NCBI GenBank assembly: GCA_003116995.1
Contig: BDSL01000004.1
Coordinates: forward strand, 2,170,001-2,234,000
DNA from: Yamagishiella unicocca
Lineage: Eukaryota > Chlorophyta > Chlorophyceae > Chlamydomonadales > Volvocaceae
DNA length: 64,000 nt
Direction of reading: 5' to 3'
The notes beneath the pieces were generated by a model. That model was not told where the DNA came from, searched no databases, and saw only the letters and a list, made by a program, of their open reading frames with translations. The position numbers and the translations under genes were made by a program. Position 1 is the stretch's first letter; every line of letters begins with the position of its first letter. Positions 21,347 through 33,900 of this stretch are shown one piece after another.

Positions 21347-24300
21347 ATGGCATCAACTCCTCCGGTCCCTTCCGGTGGGGCCCGCGTTGAAGAGCTTAAG
21401 TCTGAAGTGTTGACACAGCTGGGGTTGCCGCAAGAGCAAACGAATCGCAACAAAGGCTCGTTAGTAGTGCCTATTCGTGTGCACGTTGACCGGGAGGAAG
21501 GTGACGACATCCGCGAGGTGAGCCATGCCGCTGAATTCCGCATGGGCAGAGCGCCCCCCTCCCCCCTTATCCTGCTCACTGTCGCGTCTGAACCACCTCA
21601 CGACACGCACGTTGATACATGCCGGGCCCCGCACCCTTCGCAGCATTTCCTATGGCGTCTTGGAGGTGCGGCATGGGACACCGCTCGCCTCCGCAGCTGC
21701 GCCGAGGCCGGCTCGGCACGAGTGTGGCGGGGTGGGGGGCCTTGCTAGGTCCTTTTCCGGCCTGTGATGGGTTGGAGCAGGCGGGTCACAGCGGCAGGCG
21801 GGCGCCAACGCAGCCTCTGCCACGGAGCTTTGTGGGCGCCCGGCGTCTACATGAGCCGCCTAGGGGCCAGGGGGAAAGGGGACGGGAAGTCCCCTGGAAG
21901 TCTGACGCCGCCCACTTTTCCCCCGCCGCTCCAGAACCCGGGTACGACCCGCGCCCCATCTCCATCCGCCTGGCGGCCGACCTGCAGCTGCCGCAGAACT
22001 ACATCAAGTGAGGGACGGCGGGCGGTTGGCAGTGGGGGCTATGGGAAATGGTTTCGGAACTGGGGCGCCTAAGCGGCAGCCAAGGCGCTAACGGGCGGCC
22101 AGCGCAGCTCGTGGCGCCCATCTCGCCACTCGGTTCGCGTTCCCACCTCGGCCTCTCCCGCCCGCCCGCACCCATATCCAACGGTCGCCCCCCCTGCGCT
22201 CTCCCTTCCCTGGACTGCATTATGAAGCATGAACGCTACCGCCATGTCTGACAAGGGGCAGAGTGCGGGAAGCACCCGCGGGGCGGGGATGTCGTGGCTG
22301 CTCCGCCGTCCACCTGCGGCATCTCGTCCGCCGCCTAGGCACCGCTGCCCCCGCCCCCCTGCCTCCCCCCCTTCCCTCACCCGCCCCCCTGCCTCCCCCC
22401 TTCCCTCACCCGCCCCCCTGCCTCCCCCCCTTCCCTCACCCGCCCCCTGCCTCCCCCCTTCCCTCACCCGCCCCCCTGCCTCCCCCCTTCCCTCACCCGC
22501 CCACCTGCCTCCCCCCCTTCCCTCACCCGCCCACCTGCCTCCCCCCCTTCCCTCACCCGCCCACCTGCCTCCCCCCCTTCCCTCACCCGCCCCCTGCCTC
22601 CCCCCCTCCCATCCCTCACCCGCCCACCTGCCTCCCCCCCTCCCATCCCTCACCCGCCCACCTGCCTCCCCCCCTCCCATCCCTCACCCGCCCACCTGCC
22701 TCCCCCCCTCCCTCCCCCGCCCACCCGGTCCCCCCCAGGCTGATCGAGGATGAGATCGGGCGGGGGCTCAAGGGCTTTAAGAGCTACAAGGACCTGGGGG
22801 GCCCCCGAGTGCTCAGGCTGCAGGTGGGCAGGAAGGGCAGGAAGGCAGGGGCAGGGCAGGGGCAGCAGTGGGCGTGGCGTGGCGGGGCGGGGGCGGGGCG
22901 GGGGCGGGCACTCGTACACAGCAAGCAAGGCGATTCCCCAGCCTCTCACGGCTCGGCATCTTGACCCTCTCCCTGACCGGCTCCCCGCGCCGCACCCCAG
23001 CTACCCACCATCACCACCATCGCCACCACCACCTCGCGGTACCCCTTCGCCCCGTTTTCTCTCGCATCCCCCGAGAAACGGTTTTTAAAACGGTTTTTCC
23101 GGACATCCACGGGTTTCCCTCGAACCCCCCAAACAGCTCTACCTGCGGCGGGGTGACCTGGTGTTCCGGGACGAGCTGGAGTGGGACGTCAACGACGCGT
23201 CGGCGAGCACGTTGCAGTACGCATGCGAGGTGGGGCCGGGCAGGAGGGAAGGAGGGGGGCCGTGCTTGCTGAGATCAGTGCGAGGTGGGGCCTGGGGGGC
23301 AGGCAGGAGGGCAGGAGGGGGGGACGGGCTTGCTGGGAGCTGGGCAGGAGGGAAGGACGTGGGGCCGCTGAGGAGGCCTCCGCGAGGTGGTGTTCCGGGG
23401 GCCGTGCTGGCGGGCTGGGGGGCGTACACCACCACCCATGTACGCGGTGCTTCCCGCGGTACCCCAATCACCTGCCATGAGCCCCTGGCTTCATCCACCA
23501 CCTGCCCTGGCCCCTCAACACGCGCGTGCGCGGCGCGCGTCCCTCCGTCGACATACAATCTCCGTCTTTTCCTCACCCAAGTTCCCCAGCATGCATCTCT
23601 ACCCAATCAGACTCACCAACCCACCTACCCAACTGCCCCACCCACTCACCTAAACGTCTGTACTAAACGGCTGTCTCGCCTCCACGGGTCTTCCTCGCAA
23701 CCCACCCACCTACCCAATCAAAACGACCCACCCACCCACCAACCGACCCACCCACTCACCTACCCAATCAAACTCACCCAACACCCCGCCCCCCAGGTGT
23801 GCCGCCACCTGCATCTGGACCTGGGCTGGGTGCAGGCCATCAACGCACACCTGCACGAGCTGGTGCACGAGATGGTGGAGGTGAGGGGGCGACCGGGGGA
23901 GGTGTCCCAGCAACCACCGCAGCCCCGCTGGTCTATCCTGCCCCAACCCCACTGACGCCGCCGCCCCGGCCTCCTCCTCCCGGCCTCCTCCTCCCGGCCT
24001 CTCTCAAGGACCTGCGCAAGCACCCCGAGGAGGTTTCCCTCATGGCGCCGCTGCCCGCCATCTGGCGGGGCGGCACGGAGAGCTGGCAGCCGCTGCCGCC
24101 GGGGCAGCAGCCGCCGCAGACCGCTCCGCAGCTGCCGCCGGCGCCGCAACAGCAGCATCAGCGTGGGGGTGCTCGCGGCGGCCCGCAGGGCCCCCCCCGC
24201 CCGGGGGATTCCGCCGCCGCCGCCGCCGCCGCTCGCCGCCGCTTCCCCCGGGTGGAGCCGTACGACCCAACGAGCGACCTGGAGGCGGAGCGCCGGGTGA

Positions 24301-26453
24301 GCGGGTGGTTGGGCGGGTTGGGGTGGGTGGTTGGGTCCAGGGGGCCCATGCGAATGGTTTGCTGTCGGTCTGAGGGGCAATACCGTTGTCGACGTCTCGA
24401 AGTGCAGTATGGTAGGGAACCTCGTTGGTTTCGTATGGTTGAGCAATATGTTTATGGGTTTTGTGTGTTATCGTGGGGGCCCTGTGGGTGCCTCGCTCAG
24501 GCACGGCGTGAGGCGAAGGCGGAGCGGCGCAAGCGCGAGGTGGAGGCGCGGCACCACAGCAGGGCGCAGCAGGAGGTGAGCGAAAGGAAGGGACGGGGCT
24601 GAGGGAGACACAGATTCGTCTGTGGGTCAAGAGGACGTTGGAGAGCCTGCGATCGCAGTCAGAGAGCGCCGCAGCACACGCAATCGACGGATGATGATTA
24701 GATGTGCACGTGCGGGCCTTATAGGGTTTATGCAGCGGTTGCGACCGATGTGCGGTCTGTCAGTTGGCTTGAACGCGCGCTGTCGGTCACTTGGCTTGAA
24801 CGCGCGCTAACCGGGTTTGCCCGGCTTCCGAATGCTCCGCATTAATGTCCGTTTGCTCAGGAGGCGGAGAGGCAGCGGACTGGGGAGCAGCAGCAGCACG
24901 GAATCAAGCACGAGGACGACGGCAAGGAGGCCCCGCTGGGGCCGGGTGCGGGGCCGGCAGTGCAGCCGAAGCAGGAGGTGAAGATGGAGGCAGCTGCTGC
25001 GCTAGCGCCTCACCAGCACATGCCGGGCCACAACCAGCAACAGCAACAACCATTCCAACAGCAACAATCATTCCAACAGCAACAGCAACAACCAATTAAA
25101 CAGCAACCGCCACTCCAACAGCAACACCAGCAGCAGCCGCATACGCTGGTGCCAGGGCCGCACCAGCAGCAGCCGCAACCGCTGCAACAGCCACAGCAGC
25201 AGCCGTCCCAGCAACAGCAGGTGATGGTGAAGCTAGAGCACCCAGTGATTGCGACTGGAGTGCACCGCTCACCTGAGATAAAGGCGGAGTTGAAACCGCA
25301 GGAGGCAACCCTGGGGCTGGCAGGAGGCGGGGGCCAGCTGCCGGCAACGGTGCAGTTTGCACCGCTGGGGGCACAGCCTCAGCAATTCCACGCCCAGCAG
25401 CCGCAAGTGCAGCAGCTGCCAATGCCGGTGCAGCCACAGCAACAGTACACCCAACCGCAGCAGCTGAGCCAGCAGCAACCGCACTTCAATCAGCAGCAGC
25501 AGCTCCTTAACCAGCAGCAGTACAACCAACAACAGCAGCAACCGTTCAAGCCAACACAACAACCCCAGCTGCCGCAGCCACAGCAGCTTAATCCACTGCA
25601 GCAGCAAAGCAATCAGCAGCAGCAGTACCAACAACAACAATACAACCAGCAGCAGTTCAACCAACAGCAGCAATTGAACCAACAGCAGCAGCTGAACCAA
25701 CAACAGCAGCTGAACCAACAGCAGCAGCTGAATCAACAGCAGCAGCTGAACCAACAACAGCAGCTGAACCAACAGCAGCAGCTGAACCAACAGCAGCAGC
25801 TGAACCAACAACAGCAGCTGAACCAACAACAGCAGCTGAACCAACAACAGCAGCTGAACCAACAGCAGCAACTGAACCAACAACAGCAGCTGAACCAACA
25901 GCAGCAGCAATTGAACCAACAGCAACAATTGAACAAGCAGCAACAGCAGCAGCAACAGTTCAACCAGCAGCAACACATATTCAATCAGCAACAACAGCTC
26001 AGCCAGCAGCAACGACAGCTTAGCCAGCAGCAACAGCAGCTCAGCCAGCAGCAACAGCAGCCAACCCCCGCGCTACAGCAGCAGCAAAAGCCCTATCAGT
26101 ACCAGCAACAGTACGGTGGAGCTAAGGACCTGCCGCCGCAGCAGCCTGCGCAGCAGCAGCAGCCTAGTGCCATGCAGCTCAACCCCCAACAACCGAACCT
26201 GCACAACCCGCAGCAGCAGCAGGTCCCGAGGTCTATGTTGGAGCTGCCGACTGTGCCGCAGCTGCAGCTATCAATGCCGGTAGTGCAGCCGAACGTGCCG
26301 TACCAGCAAAATCAGCAGCAGCAGTGGCCACAGCAGCAACAGCAGCAATGGGCGCAGCAGCAAAACCAGCTAGGTGCCCTGGGCGGTGGGGTGCCTGGAC
26401 AGGGGCTGGCGCCTCAGTCACAGCACCCGCAGTTTCCGTACGGGTCGGGGTGA
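21347..26453 (+). CDS. SNF5: SNF5/BSH (SMARCB1) subunit of SWI/SNF remodeller with long Gln-rich tail
   Basis: A core subunit of SWI/SNF chromatin remodelling complexes, nuclear. Eight exons: 21347-21517, 21871-22007 (start uncertain), 22739-22823, 23137-23229, 23797-23880, 24009-24296, 24501-24575, 24861-26453, about 841 aa. Repeat 1 of the SNF5 domain is LVVPIRVHVDREEGDD, then PWKSDAAHF, LAADLQLPQNYIK and LIEDEIGRGLKGFKSY. Repeat 2 is GDLVFRDELEWDVND, ACEVCRHLHLDLGWV and INAHLHELVHEMVE. YDPTSDLEAERR and a basic helix match the C-terminal part of plant BSH. The last exon adds a ~530-residue Gln-rich tail, far beyond the ~240 aa of plant BSH. Exon 2 could use another in-frame acceptor. Transcription is divergent from PSMA3. 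Confidence 0.93.
22350..22715. repeat. C-rich minisatellite, ~27-31-nt unit, in SNF5 intron 2
   Basis: Units containing CTGCCTCCCCCCCTTCCCTC and then ACCCGCCC repeat about 13 times and run almost to the acceptor at 22738. The plus strand is nearly free of A and G, so the array acts as one very long polypyrimidine tract. Confidence 0.92.
23104..23130 (+). repeat. Introner-like repeat, segment B, at the end of SNF5 intron 3
   Basis: ATCCACGGGTTTCCCTCGAA followed by a C run lies directly before the acceptor at 23136. Sense orientation, acceptor end. Confidence 0.75.
25660..25935 (+). repeat. 18-nt coding repeat (LNQQQQ) in SNF5
   Basis: About 14 tandem copies of an 18-nt unit encode Leu-Asn-Gln4. 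CAA and CAG alternate between copies, so the array is not a pure CAG run. It sits in a larger Gln-rich segment spanning about 25030-26370. The minus strand reads as long poly-Leu open frames, which are artefacts. Confidence 0.95.
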
Positions 26454-28022
26454 GATGAGTGGTGCGTGTGCTGGCGCGAGGGGCTGGTTATTGCCGGGTG
26501 GTGTCGGTAGTGTCGCTGTTTGCGCACGTGATCAGGTCTCGGGAAGTAGGACGGAGTTGGGAGGCGTGTGGGGGGCGGAGGCGGTTGGTAGTCACTCGGA
26601 TAGAGGCGCAGGTCGGATGCAGCCTGGCTGGTCGGGCACGGCAGCGTTGCCGAACGCGGTCCCGTCCACAACACACGCCGTCCTGGAGGCAGACCGGCGG
26701 TAGTGGTAGAACCCTGCCAAAGGCCTCCCCCAAGGACATGAGCTCAAATGGCGTCAATGCAGTTGGTACATCCAAGTTAGGGTGGCCGCGACTTACCAAG
26801 CCGATAAACTAAGCCGAAGACACCCTGTTGCACCCTCCGATGCAACACCAGGGCTGGTCACGTGGGGTTGGTGCTCTTTTCGCAAGGGCTGCTGTGACGT
26901 CTGTTAGCCAGGAGGACAGGACCAAGCCAGAGAAGTAGTTGGTAATGACGCTTATGGCTGATGATGCCGTATTTAGGGGGAAAGGACGCAACGCCACATC
27001 GTGCTTCCCCCGCGGTGGCCGGCGAATAATACCGGCAGCTGAACTGCGACTATAAACTGAACTCTTGGATCGTTTTTTTGCGACAGCTTGGCGACTGTGC
27101 ATGCCATGTCTTGCTGTGCTACGGAGGAGCTTGCGTGTTCGTTGTCCAGGGCCCCCCTGTGCACCGCGATACTCGCCTGCACCTCGCCCCTCGGCCAAGC
27201 TGGGGTTGCGCTAGGTAACGTGGGCCTCACAACGGTCTTGTGGGCCTCGCAACGGTATTGTGGAGCTCGCAACGGTATTGTGGACTCGCAACGGTTTTGT
27301 GGATTCGCAATGGCGACGAGTCGGACTTACAGTCGGACCGAAGCCAACATATGTTTGTACGCCTGCGGATTATTGACTGCAATCTCCGCACCGCTCTGAC
27401 CCGTCATTCGACTACCGTACCTGACGTGGCGGGCTTTTCACTGCCCGCCCCCCACCGAAGCCCGTCGGCGAAAACCCTAATAAGCTCGCCCAGCAACACG
27501 CAACGAATTGTACTCTGTTCGGCATAGGCGAGCCCGGCAACCTTCGCAGACAACGGTCAGCGCACAGTCGGAAATGATGCTATTCTGCGAGCTTATACAG
27601 CCCGTCAGACTGCCCCTGGAAGTACGGCACGTGGGTACCGTACGGCCAAGTCCTGCTCCAGGCCCCTCCCCAATGTTTTGCCGGGCAAGACGCCGACTCC
27701 AGAAGCCTGCATTACGTCTCTGCGGCCAAACCCAAATTACCATATTAGCAATTTCCTCGCCCCAGCAGTTACTTTCAACCCTGCGTGTTTGTCTGCTCTG
27801 CCGGGGGAAATTTTATCCTCAGGCCGGCTCAGACAGCTGCTCTTCATCCCTTCCACAATGACTCATCCTCCGCAGCCTCTGCCTCGCCCTCCCCGCCCTC
27901 GCCCTCGGCCTTCGGGACTCACCCCGGCGCTTCTCGCCCTCGGCCTATCCTTTTCCTCAACCTTACCCATCCTCAAGTCTCACCCATCCTCAGTCTCGCC
28001 CATCCTCAAGTCTCACCCATCC
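26454..28022. other. Convergent intergenic region (SNF5 / organelle-leader gene)
   Basis: No exon could be supported. Two short tandem repeats are seen: 27228-27315, four to five units containing CTCGCAACGGTATTGTGG, and 27955-28025, alternating units of the type CCTCAAGTCTCACCCAT. Both 3' UTRs should lie here. Confidence 0.45.
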
Positions 28023-29754
28023 TCAGCCGCGCACGGTGCCACTCTCTGGGGCCGATGCCACGTCATCATTGCCGGCTGCGGGGTTGCTCGAGTGCGGATG
28101 CGGCGCGCCGCTGCCGCCAGTGTGGGCCGAGCCGCTGCCGGCGCCGCCCTCTCCAGAGCGGCCCTCGGTGCCGCTCTCCGGAGCGGAGGCGGCGGACCGT
28201 TCGTCGTGCACCGAGTGCGCTGCGCCGTGACCTGAGTCGGCGTTGTTTTGGTGGTGGGAGCGTGACACGAGGTTCAGGGACAACGTGCGAGTCCCTCAAT
28301 TTGCGGTAGGCTGGGCTCCGAATCCACATCATCGAAGCCACCAATCCAAGTACAACAACAACCACCCAATGCGCCCGATGGCTCTACCATATGGTCTGGG
28401 GCCCACTGTAACAGGTACTACTATCTCCACCGTTGTGCGTTTGTGTCCGATGGCTCTGTGCGCTGCGTTTCCGTCTGGAGCCCACCGTTACAATCGCCGG
28501 TAGTGCCACTACCATTGCAGCCAGCGCTACAGTGTTCAGTCATGTGGCCCTGCTCGGAGGGGGACCTCTGCGAGGCACTCCGCAGTCCGCGCCCAAACGC
28601 ACCTCGTCCAAGCTCCTCGTGCACCACCGCACCCTGGCGCTCCAACTCCTGTCGGGACTCGTGGTGGAACCCTGTCGTACGCCGTACATGTGACGGGCGC
28701 GCGCGGAAGTCAAGCAGCAGCATCCGGCCGTGCACATTTACCCCTGGGCCGCTAGCTCAAGCGTTCGACACCCATGCCGCCAAGCACACGGAACAGCACA
28801 CCTCCCTTAACGCCCAAGACGACGCGTCGCCACCTGCACCCAGAAATCCAGCCACCCACCGACCCACCGACCCACAAACCCACCCCCCACCGACCTGGCT
28901 GCTTCGCTTCGTCCACTTCATTGGGAGCGCCCGGCTCCTGCTTGGTGCCGTACTGCCTCTCTTCCTCCATCTTGCGCATGGTATCGCGCAGCGGCGTCTC
29001 CCCCTCACCGCCCTCCCCCTGCGACGCAAACCAGGCGCTTCCCGTCAGGCCCCGCATGACTGGTGCCGCATGACCCACCACTGGTGCCGCATGACCCATC
29101 ACTAGAGTCGCATGACCCACCACTCAACGGCGGCAACCCTCGCGGCCGCACCTCGACCATCAGCGGCTACGGCGATCACCAACCAAGAACCATCGCAACG
29201 GCCCGCGACACGGTCCCACGGGTCCGTCCATCCTGCCCGGCGCGCGCTGGCTCGAGGATCGTATCGTATCGTATCAGCGCTCGCGTATCGTATCTGCGCT
29301 CGCGAAACGTATCTGCGCTCCCGAGACGTATCAGTTCCCCTTTACACGCTATGGGTTATGCAAACAGGGAATCGAGCCTAGTCGTTGGAGGAAACGATGG
29401 ATGCCGCGCATCGATGCCGCTGCTCGGTCGGGGGCTGGGTTTCCGTGTATGCGTCCGTCTAAGTCCATCCGCACAAGGAGTGAGGCACACGAGGGCAGGA
29501 GCCACGTAGATAGCAGCAAGCAGCATGCCGTGTGCCCCGGAGGCGAACCTTCAGCAACCCTTCCATTCTCGACGCCGGGATTCCCACGCGGCATGGGTGG
29601 CTCTCACCGTGCGACCCTGCTGGCTGGTATAGCGGACCGCCACCAGCCGTCTTGCGTGAAGCGGGGCGGTGGCCGACGGGGGCGTGGAGGCAGCGCGGCT
29701 GGCGCCGACCCGTGGGCCGGCGGTGGCGCGCAAGGTGGTCGCTGAGAGCATCAT
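28023..29754 (-). CDS. Unknown small hydrophilic protein with organelle-type leader
   Basis: I do not recognise the family. Four exons (29608-29754, 28895-29018, 28603-28671, 28023-28231) join in exact phase (0, 1, 1) to 182 aa. The N-terminus MMLSATTLRATAGPRVGAS continues Ala/Ser/Arg-rich to about residue 45, as in mitochondrial or chloroplast transit peptides. The middle is charged: PLRDTMRKMEEERQYGTK, then GAPNEVDEAKQPGFHHESRQ and ELERQGAVVHEELGRG. The tail is a Ser/Gly/Ala low-complexity segment holding two APESGT motifs. The middle resembles hydrophilic LEA-like or small regulatory helices, but I assign no function. Intron 1 contains short GTATC-type repeats. The upstream region is shared with the divergent RING-LON gene. 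Confidence 0.72.
29262..29336. repeat. Degenerate GTATC-type tandem repeat in intron
   Basis: Repeats of ATCGTATC and of CGTATCTGCGCTCGCGA-like units lie inside intron 1 of the organelle-leader gene. Confidence 0.75.
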
Positions 29755-30950
29755 GGCTGTCCTTAATTGGGTTGCGGTTCTTGCGGTGACAATGTTACGT
29801 TCACGTTTTACTACTCTCCACGAGGTTTCTGTGATATACTGTTACGTTGTGTGTCGGTCGCCAGGGCCTGGTGTCGGCTTATGTTTGGACTCCGATGCGG
29901 CCCCACGTGTGACTCATAAAGCTGGTACGGATGGACGAGCCATTCGCAACGTCGACTTGGCGCTTTGACTCCAGCTCTTCATAGCTGTCGTTTGGCCTCG
30001 AGTGCGCTCGGGTGTAGTGATTTAAACCGCATCACGTTTCGCACAAGTGGAGAGGCTGGCAGCTTGGTGCATTCGGGTGCCCCGGGCTGGCGCTCAGCCG
30101 CAGCCGCGGAGTAATCCGTGAAGGAAAACCTGGCGGACCATGAGGCCCTGGGCCCCCACCACGCCTGCATCACTGCCTTGTCTGGGGCATTCGGTTCCAC
30201 CCGACGGGTTCTCCGCACTCTGCACAAGCCCTTGGGTGGCCCGCGCCATGCTCGCCACACGCGGCATCAATCGCCGCACAGAGCTGCGAGTTTCCTTGCT
30301 GGCCAGCTCCGATGTACTCTGTCAGGAAGGGAGCCATCCTCGTTTTTCCACGCCGTATGTACTTGCTGAAGCCGTGAACATGACGCGCTAGGTGCGCTTG
30401 CTGTATCGGCTGGCTGTTACGATAGTCCGTCGCTCTTCGTCAGGGCTGGGGCAACCACCGGCACCCGCCAGCCAGCTGATATGCGCTACATAAGCTACAT
30501 AGCATCATTATATATATGCTCCTATTACCGAACCCGCCATCGAAATCTGAAACAAGATGCCCTGCGGTGTCTGGGACGCCCGCGATTTCGACCAGCCTTC
30601 TGTTGCAGATATAGTAGATACCTCCGCGACATGGCACCAGGAGGATGTGATGATGGTCATATTGCAAATTTCAAGCTGTGATTGTAGGTAAGGACGGAAG
30701 GCTGCTGGGTAAGTCAGCACCGGTGGCCAGGACCTGATGACCTGGGTACGGCGACCGGTGTTCGGTAGAAAAAGGATTGGAAGAACAAGGCAAGTAGTAT
30801 CCCAATCACACTTCAGCAAATATTCCTGTATTGTTGTGAGATTGGTAGGATACGTCTGACCAAGCCCACCAACAAAAGGGTGGCTGCACAGCTCCGCACA
30901 AGGTCGGCCAATTCACCCACGCGCACCAAAACGCAGCTAGGGCTTCAGGA
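29755..30950. promoter_or_regulatory. Divergent intergenic region (organelle-leader gene / RING-LON gene)
   Basis: About 1.2 kb separate the two outward-facing start codons. Composition is less GC-rich than the flanking exons. No gene or clear promoter box is recognised. Confidence 0.4.
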
Positions 30951-33900
30951 ATGGATGAAGAGGGCCGTTCACAGCAGACATTGGCCGAGGGAGAGCACGG
31001 CCACAGCGAGCCACACGCCGAACCAAGGTCTGCAGGCGCCGTGCTGACCTCGCTGTCTGCAAGAGACGTCCTAAATATGCTTCCAAGTGCCGACCTGGGA
31101 ACACCAGACCCGGCATCACGCGTTTTCGCTCGGGTGCGTTCAGGGCTTGTGCACGAAGTAGCCAAGCCAAGCACCTCGTGGGGCCGCGTAGCACGTGCCG
31201 TGTAAAAACGTAACCATATTTATAGAGAGATTTCAGTTCAGCGGCGTGGCATTCCACGGACAGGACCCAACCGACCGACCGACCGAACCATCGACGTGGA
31301 ACTGTGGCCACACGCAATGTTGCTCAGCGCTGCAAACATGACTGTATTTGGATACACTATTACCTATGTTCCCCGGTACGCGCCCGTCCTTCCTTCGCGC
31401 AGGTCAGCTCGATGAGCAAGAGCAGTGAGGGGGCGGGAGGCAGCGCGACGGAGCAGACTCCGCAGGACCGCGAGGCCATGATCACCTGCAAGGAGCGCGG
31501 CAACAAGCTCTTCAGCTCACAGCTGGTGCGGGGGCGCATCGTGTGCGTGGCTTTGGATTCGGGGCTCCGCGACTTCACTTTCGGGTCACGTCACTTCAAC
31601 GAAAGGCGGATGTCACGGGGGCGAATGGGGTCCGGGGGGGGTCACATACTTCCATCTCCTTCGCGATAGAGGTGGGGCATGATCGCGATGGGACATGAGA
31701 AATACCAGTTTTGCGCGTCGCCTTACGGACGTCGACACCAACCCTCCCGAGGGTTCCAGAGAAAACCAGTAGGGAGGCACTTCAGGAGCCAAGTCGAACC
31801 GACCAGGTAACGTTTAGGGCACTCGTTTGGAAATGCACGCTGGTATGCCAGCTGCTATGCCTAGACGAACCTTTACGAGAACCCTCAACTATGTAGCGAA
31901 ACACGGCGCGTTTTGGGGTGCACGGTGGAGAATTTGGTGTGGTGGCTGGACAGATATAGCGAAACTTGCCAAAGCCTCGGGGCCCGAGGGCCGAGTCCCG
32001 AGGGGGGGGAGGTTATGGCGAGAAGACCCGGGTGCACGACATACGGTTCCGAAGAATGAAGGGGAGAGGGCCGTCGCCAAAGCGGAGGGTTCAGCAGGAC
32101 AGGGTTTAGGGTTTTAGGGCTAACCAGAGTTGAGCATGCATGCATCCGAGCTTCATGATGGAGGGGTGCCAGCTGCCATGTCGGCAGGTGCCAGTGGGGC
32201 GGTGTGTCGGGGGCACGGGGCCCCGCCGTCGGGGGCACGGGGGTCCTCGCCGCCTAAGGCCGAAAGCAAATGGGGCGGTTTCGAGTTGGTGCTGACGGGG
32301 ACCTGGCGCTGTGGCGCTCCAGGGGTGGGTCTGGGTAAGGGAGCGACACCTCCCTGTACGACCCTCCCCGCCTCCACTGTACGGCGCGCAGTACGGAGAG
32401 GCCGCCGCAGCCTACACTGAGGCGCTCCGGTACGCCCGCACGCCTGACGACGTGGCCACCCTGCTCAGCAACCGTAGCGCGTCGTACGCCAGGTGGGTCG
32501 GTGCCGTACGTGTTCAGCTGCACGAGCCGATGCGCAGGGCGGAATATGGGCTTCTGAGGGCAGGTTGGAAGCCATGTGAGCGAAGGGCGGCCACCCGCAC
32601 GCCGCAGCATCTTGCGAGGTTGGCGGTGGAGGGTTTCCTACTTTCCTTGCGCGCGTGGGTTGGGGTTTCCTTGCACGCGTGGGTTGGGGCCTTACGTCTC
32701 GGGGTGGTGGTTGAATTTCTCAAGGGTACCCTGGTTTGCCGCCGTACTGATACCCTAATAACCCAGACCACGCTGTTGCTCTGCGGCGTCTTGGGGCATC
32801 CTGGGAACCCTCCGGACCCCTAACCCACCCACCCGCCCGTGGGTGAGTGGGTGGGTTTCCTACTTTCCTTGCAACCCACCCACCGCTCGCCCGCCCTCCC
32901 GCCCTGCCGCCCTCTCCAATCCGCAAACACTCACGGTCGCCATCCCCCGCGCGGCCCGCTGTGCCCGCGCCCGGTACGGCCCTGCAGCCTGAGCCGTATG
33001 TACCGCAGCCGGCCCGCGCGGCGCAGCGAGTGTGCTGCGCTGTTCGACCTGGACCCGACCTCCCTGGCGCAGATGGCGGCCAAGGACGCGGACAAGGCGG
33101 TGGGCGTAAGGCCCAACTGGGCCAAGGGCTACTCCCGGCAGGTGTGGCGGCTGGGACCAGGGGGTCCGGGGGGCGGGCGAGCTTGCCGGCTGGCGGGACC
33201 ATACCTCCTCCGGGCAAAATGTTTTTAGTAGCCTTACGTCTGGAGGGCTTCGGTAGGGAGGGGGGCTCGCACGTGACGCGGATGAGGTAACCGCCAACCG
33301 CTAACGGCCTGGGAGTGCGGGTGCGGCCGGCCTCCCCAACGCTCACCCGCTCCCGACAAACACACACGCACACACATACAAGCGAGCATTGCGTGTCTCC
33401 CGAAATCCGGCCCTCTGCCCCGCATCGGCTCCGAAACCAGGGCGCCGCGCTGTTCCTGCTGGAGCGCTATCACGAGGCCCGCGAGGCCTACCTGGAGGGG
33501 CTGGCTCTGGAGCCGACCGGCGTGGCGCTGCAGGTGCCTGACCCACGGGTCGGGGCTGAGGGAATCCAGCCCCGAAGGGGTGGCAGCAGGGGTTTTAAAC
33601 CAATTACTTCTTGAGGTACACCGTGCTGGGGCGGGGGCGGGGGGTTTACGGGGCCACATGGATCGGGCGAGCGCAGCAGCAGCCTCAGTGGGTTGCAAAC
33701 CGCCAACCGCTTTCTAACCGTTTCCTAACCGCTGCGCAAACCTACCCGGCGGCGCTTCGTAGGAGGGCCTGCGCGAGGTGCAGGCGCTGCTCAGCGGCGA
33801 TGCCGACGCCGAAGGCGGCACCCCGCCCGCCGGCGGCGTCGCCGCCGCCAAGGCCAACACTGGCGCCGCCGCCGCCGCCGTGAAGCGGCAGCGCACGCTC

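Noticed and set aside
22069..22680. Gly/Arg/Glu-rich minus-strand frames
   Set aside because: Products of the C-rich minisatellite in SNF5 intron 2.
25269..26054. Minus-strand poly-Leu/Val open frame, 261 codons
   Set aside because: Mirror image of the SNF5 Gln repeat; CAG/CAA read backwards gives CTG/TTG.
28603..29018. ATPase inhibitor (IF1) identity for the organelle-leader protein
   Set aside because: Only charge pattern and leader are similar; the conserved IF1 inhibitory helix is not visible.
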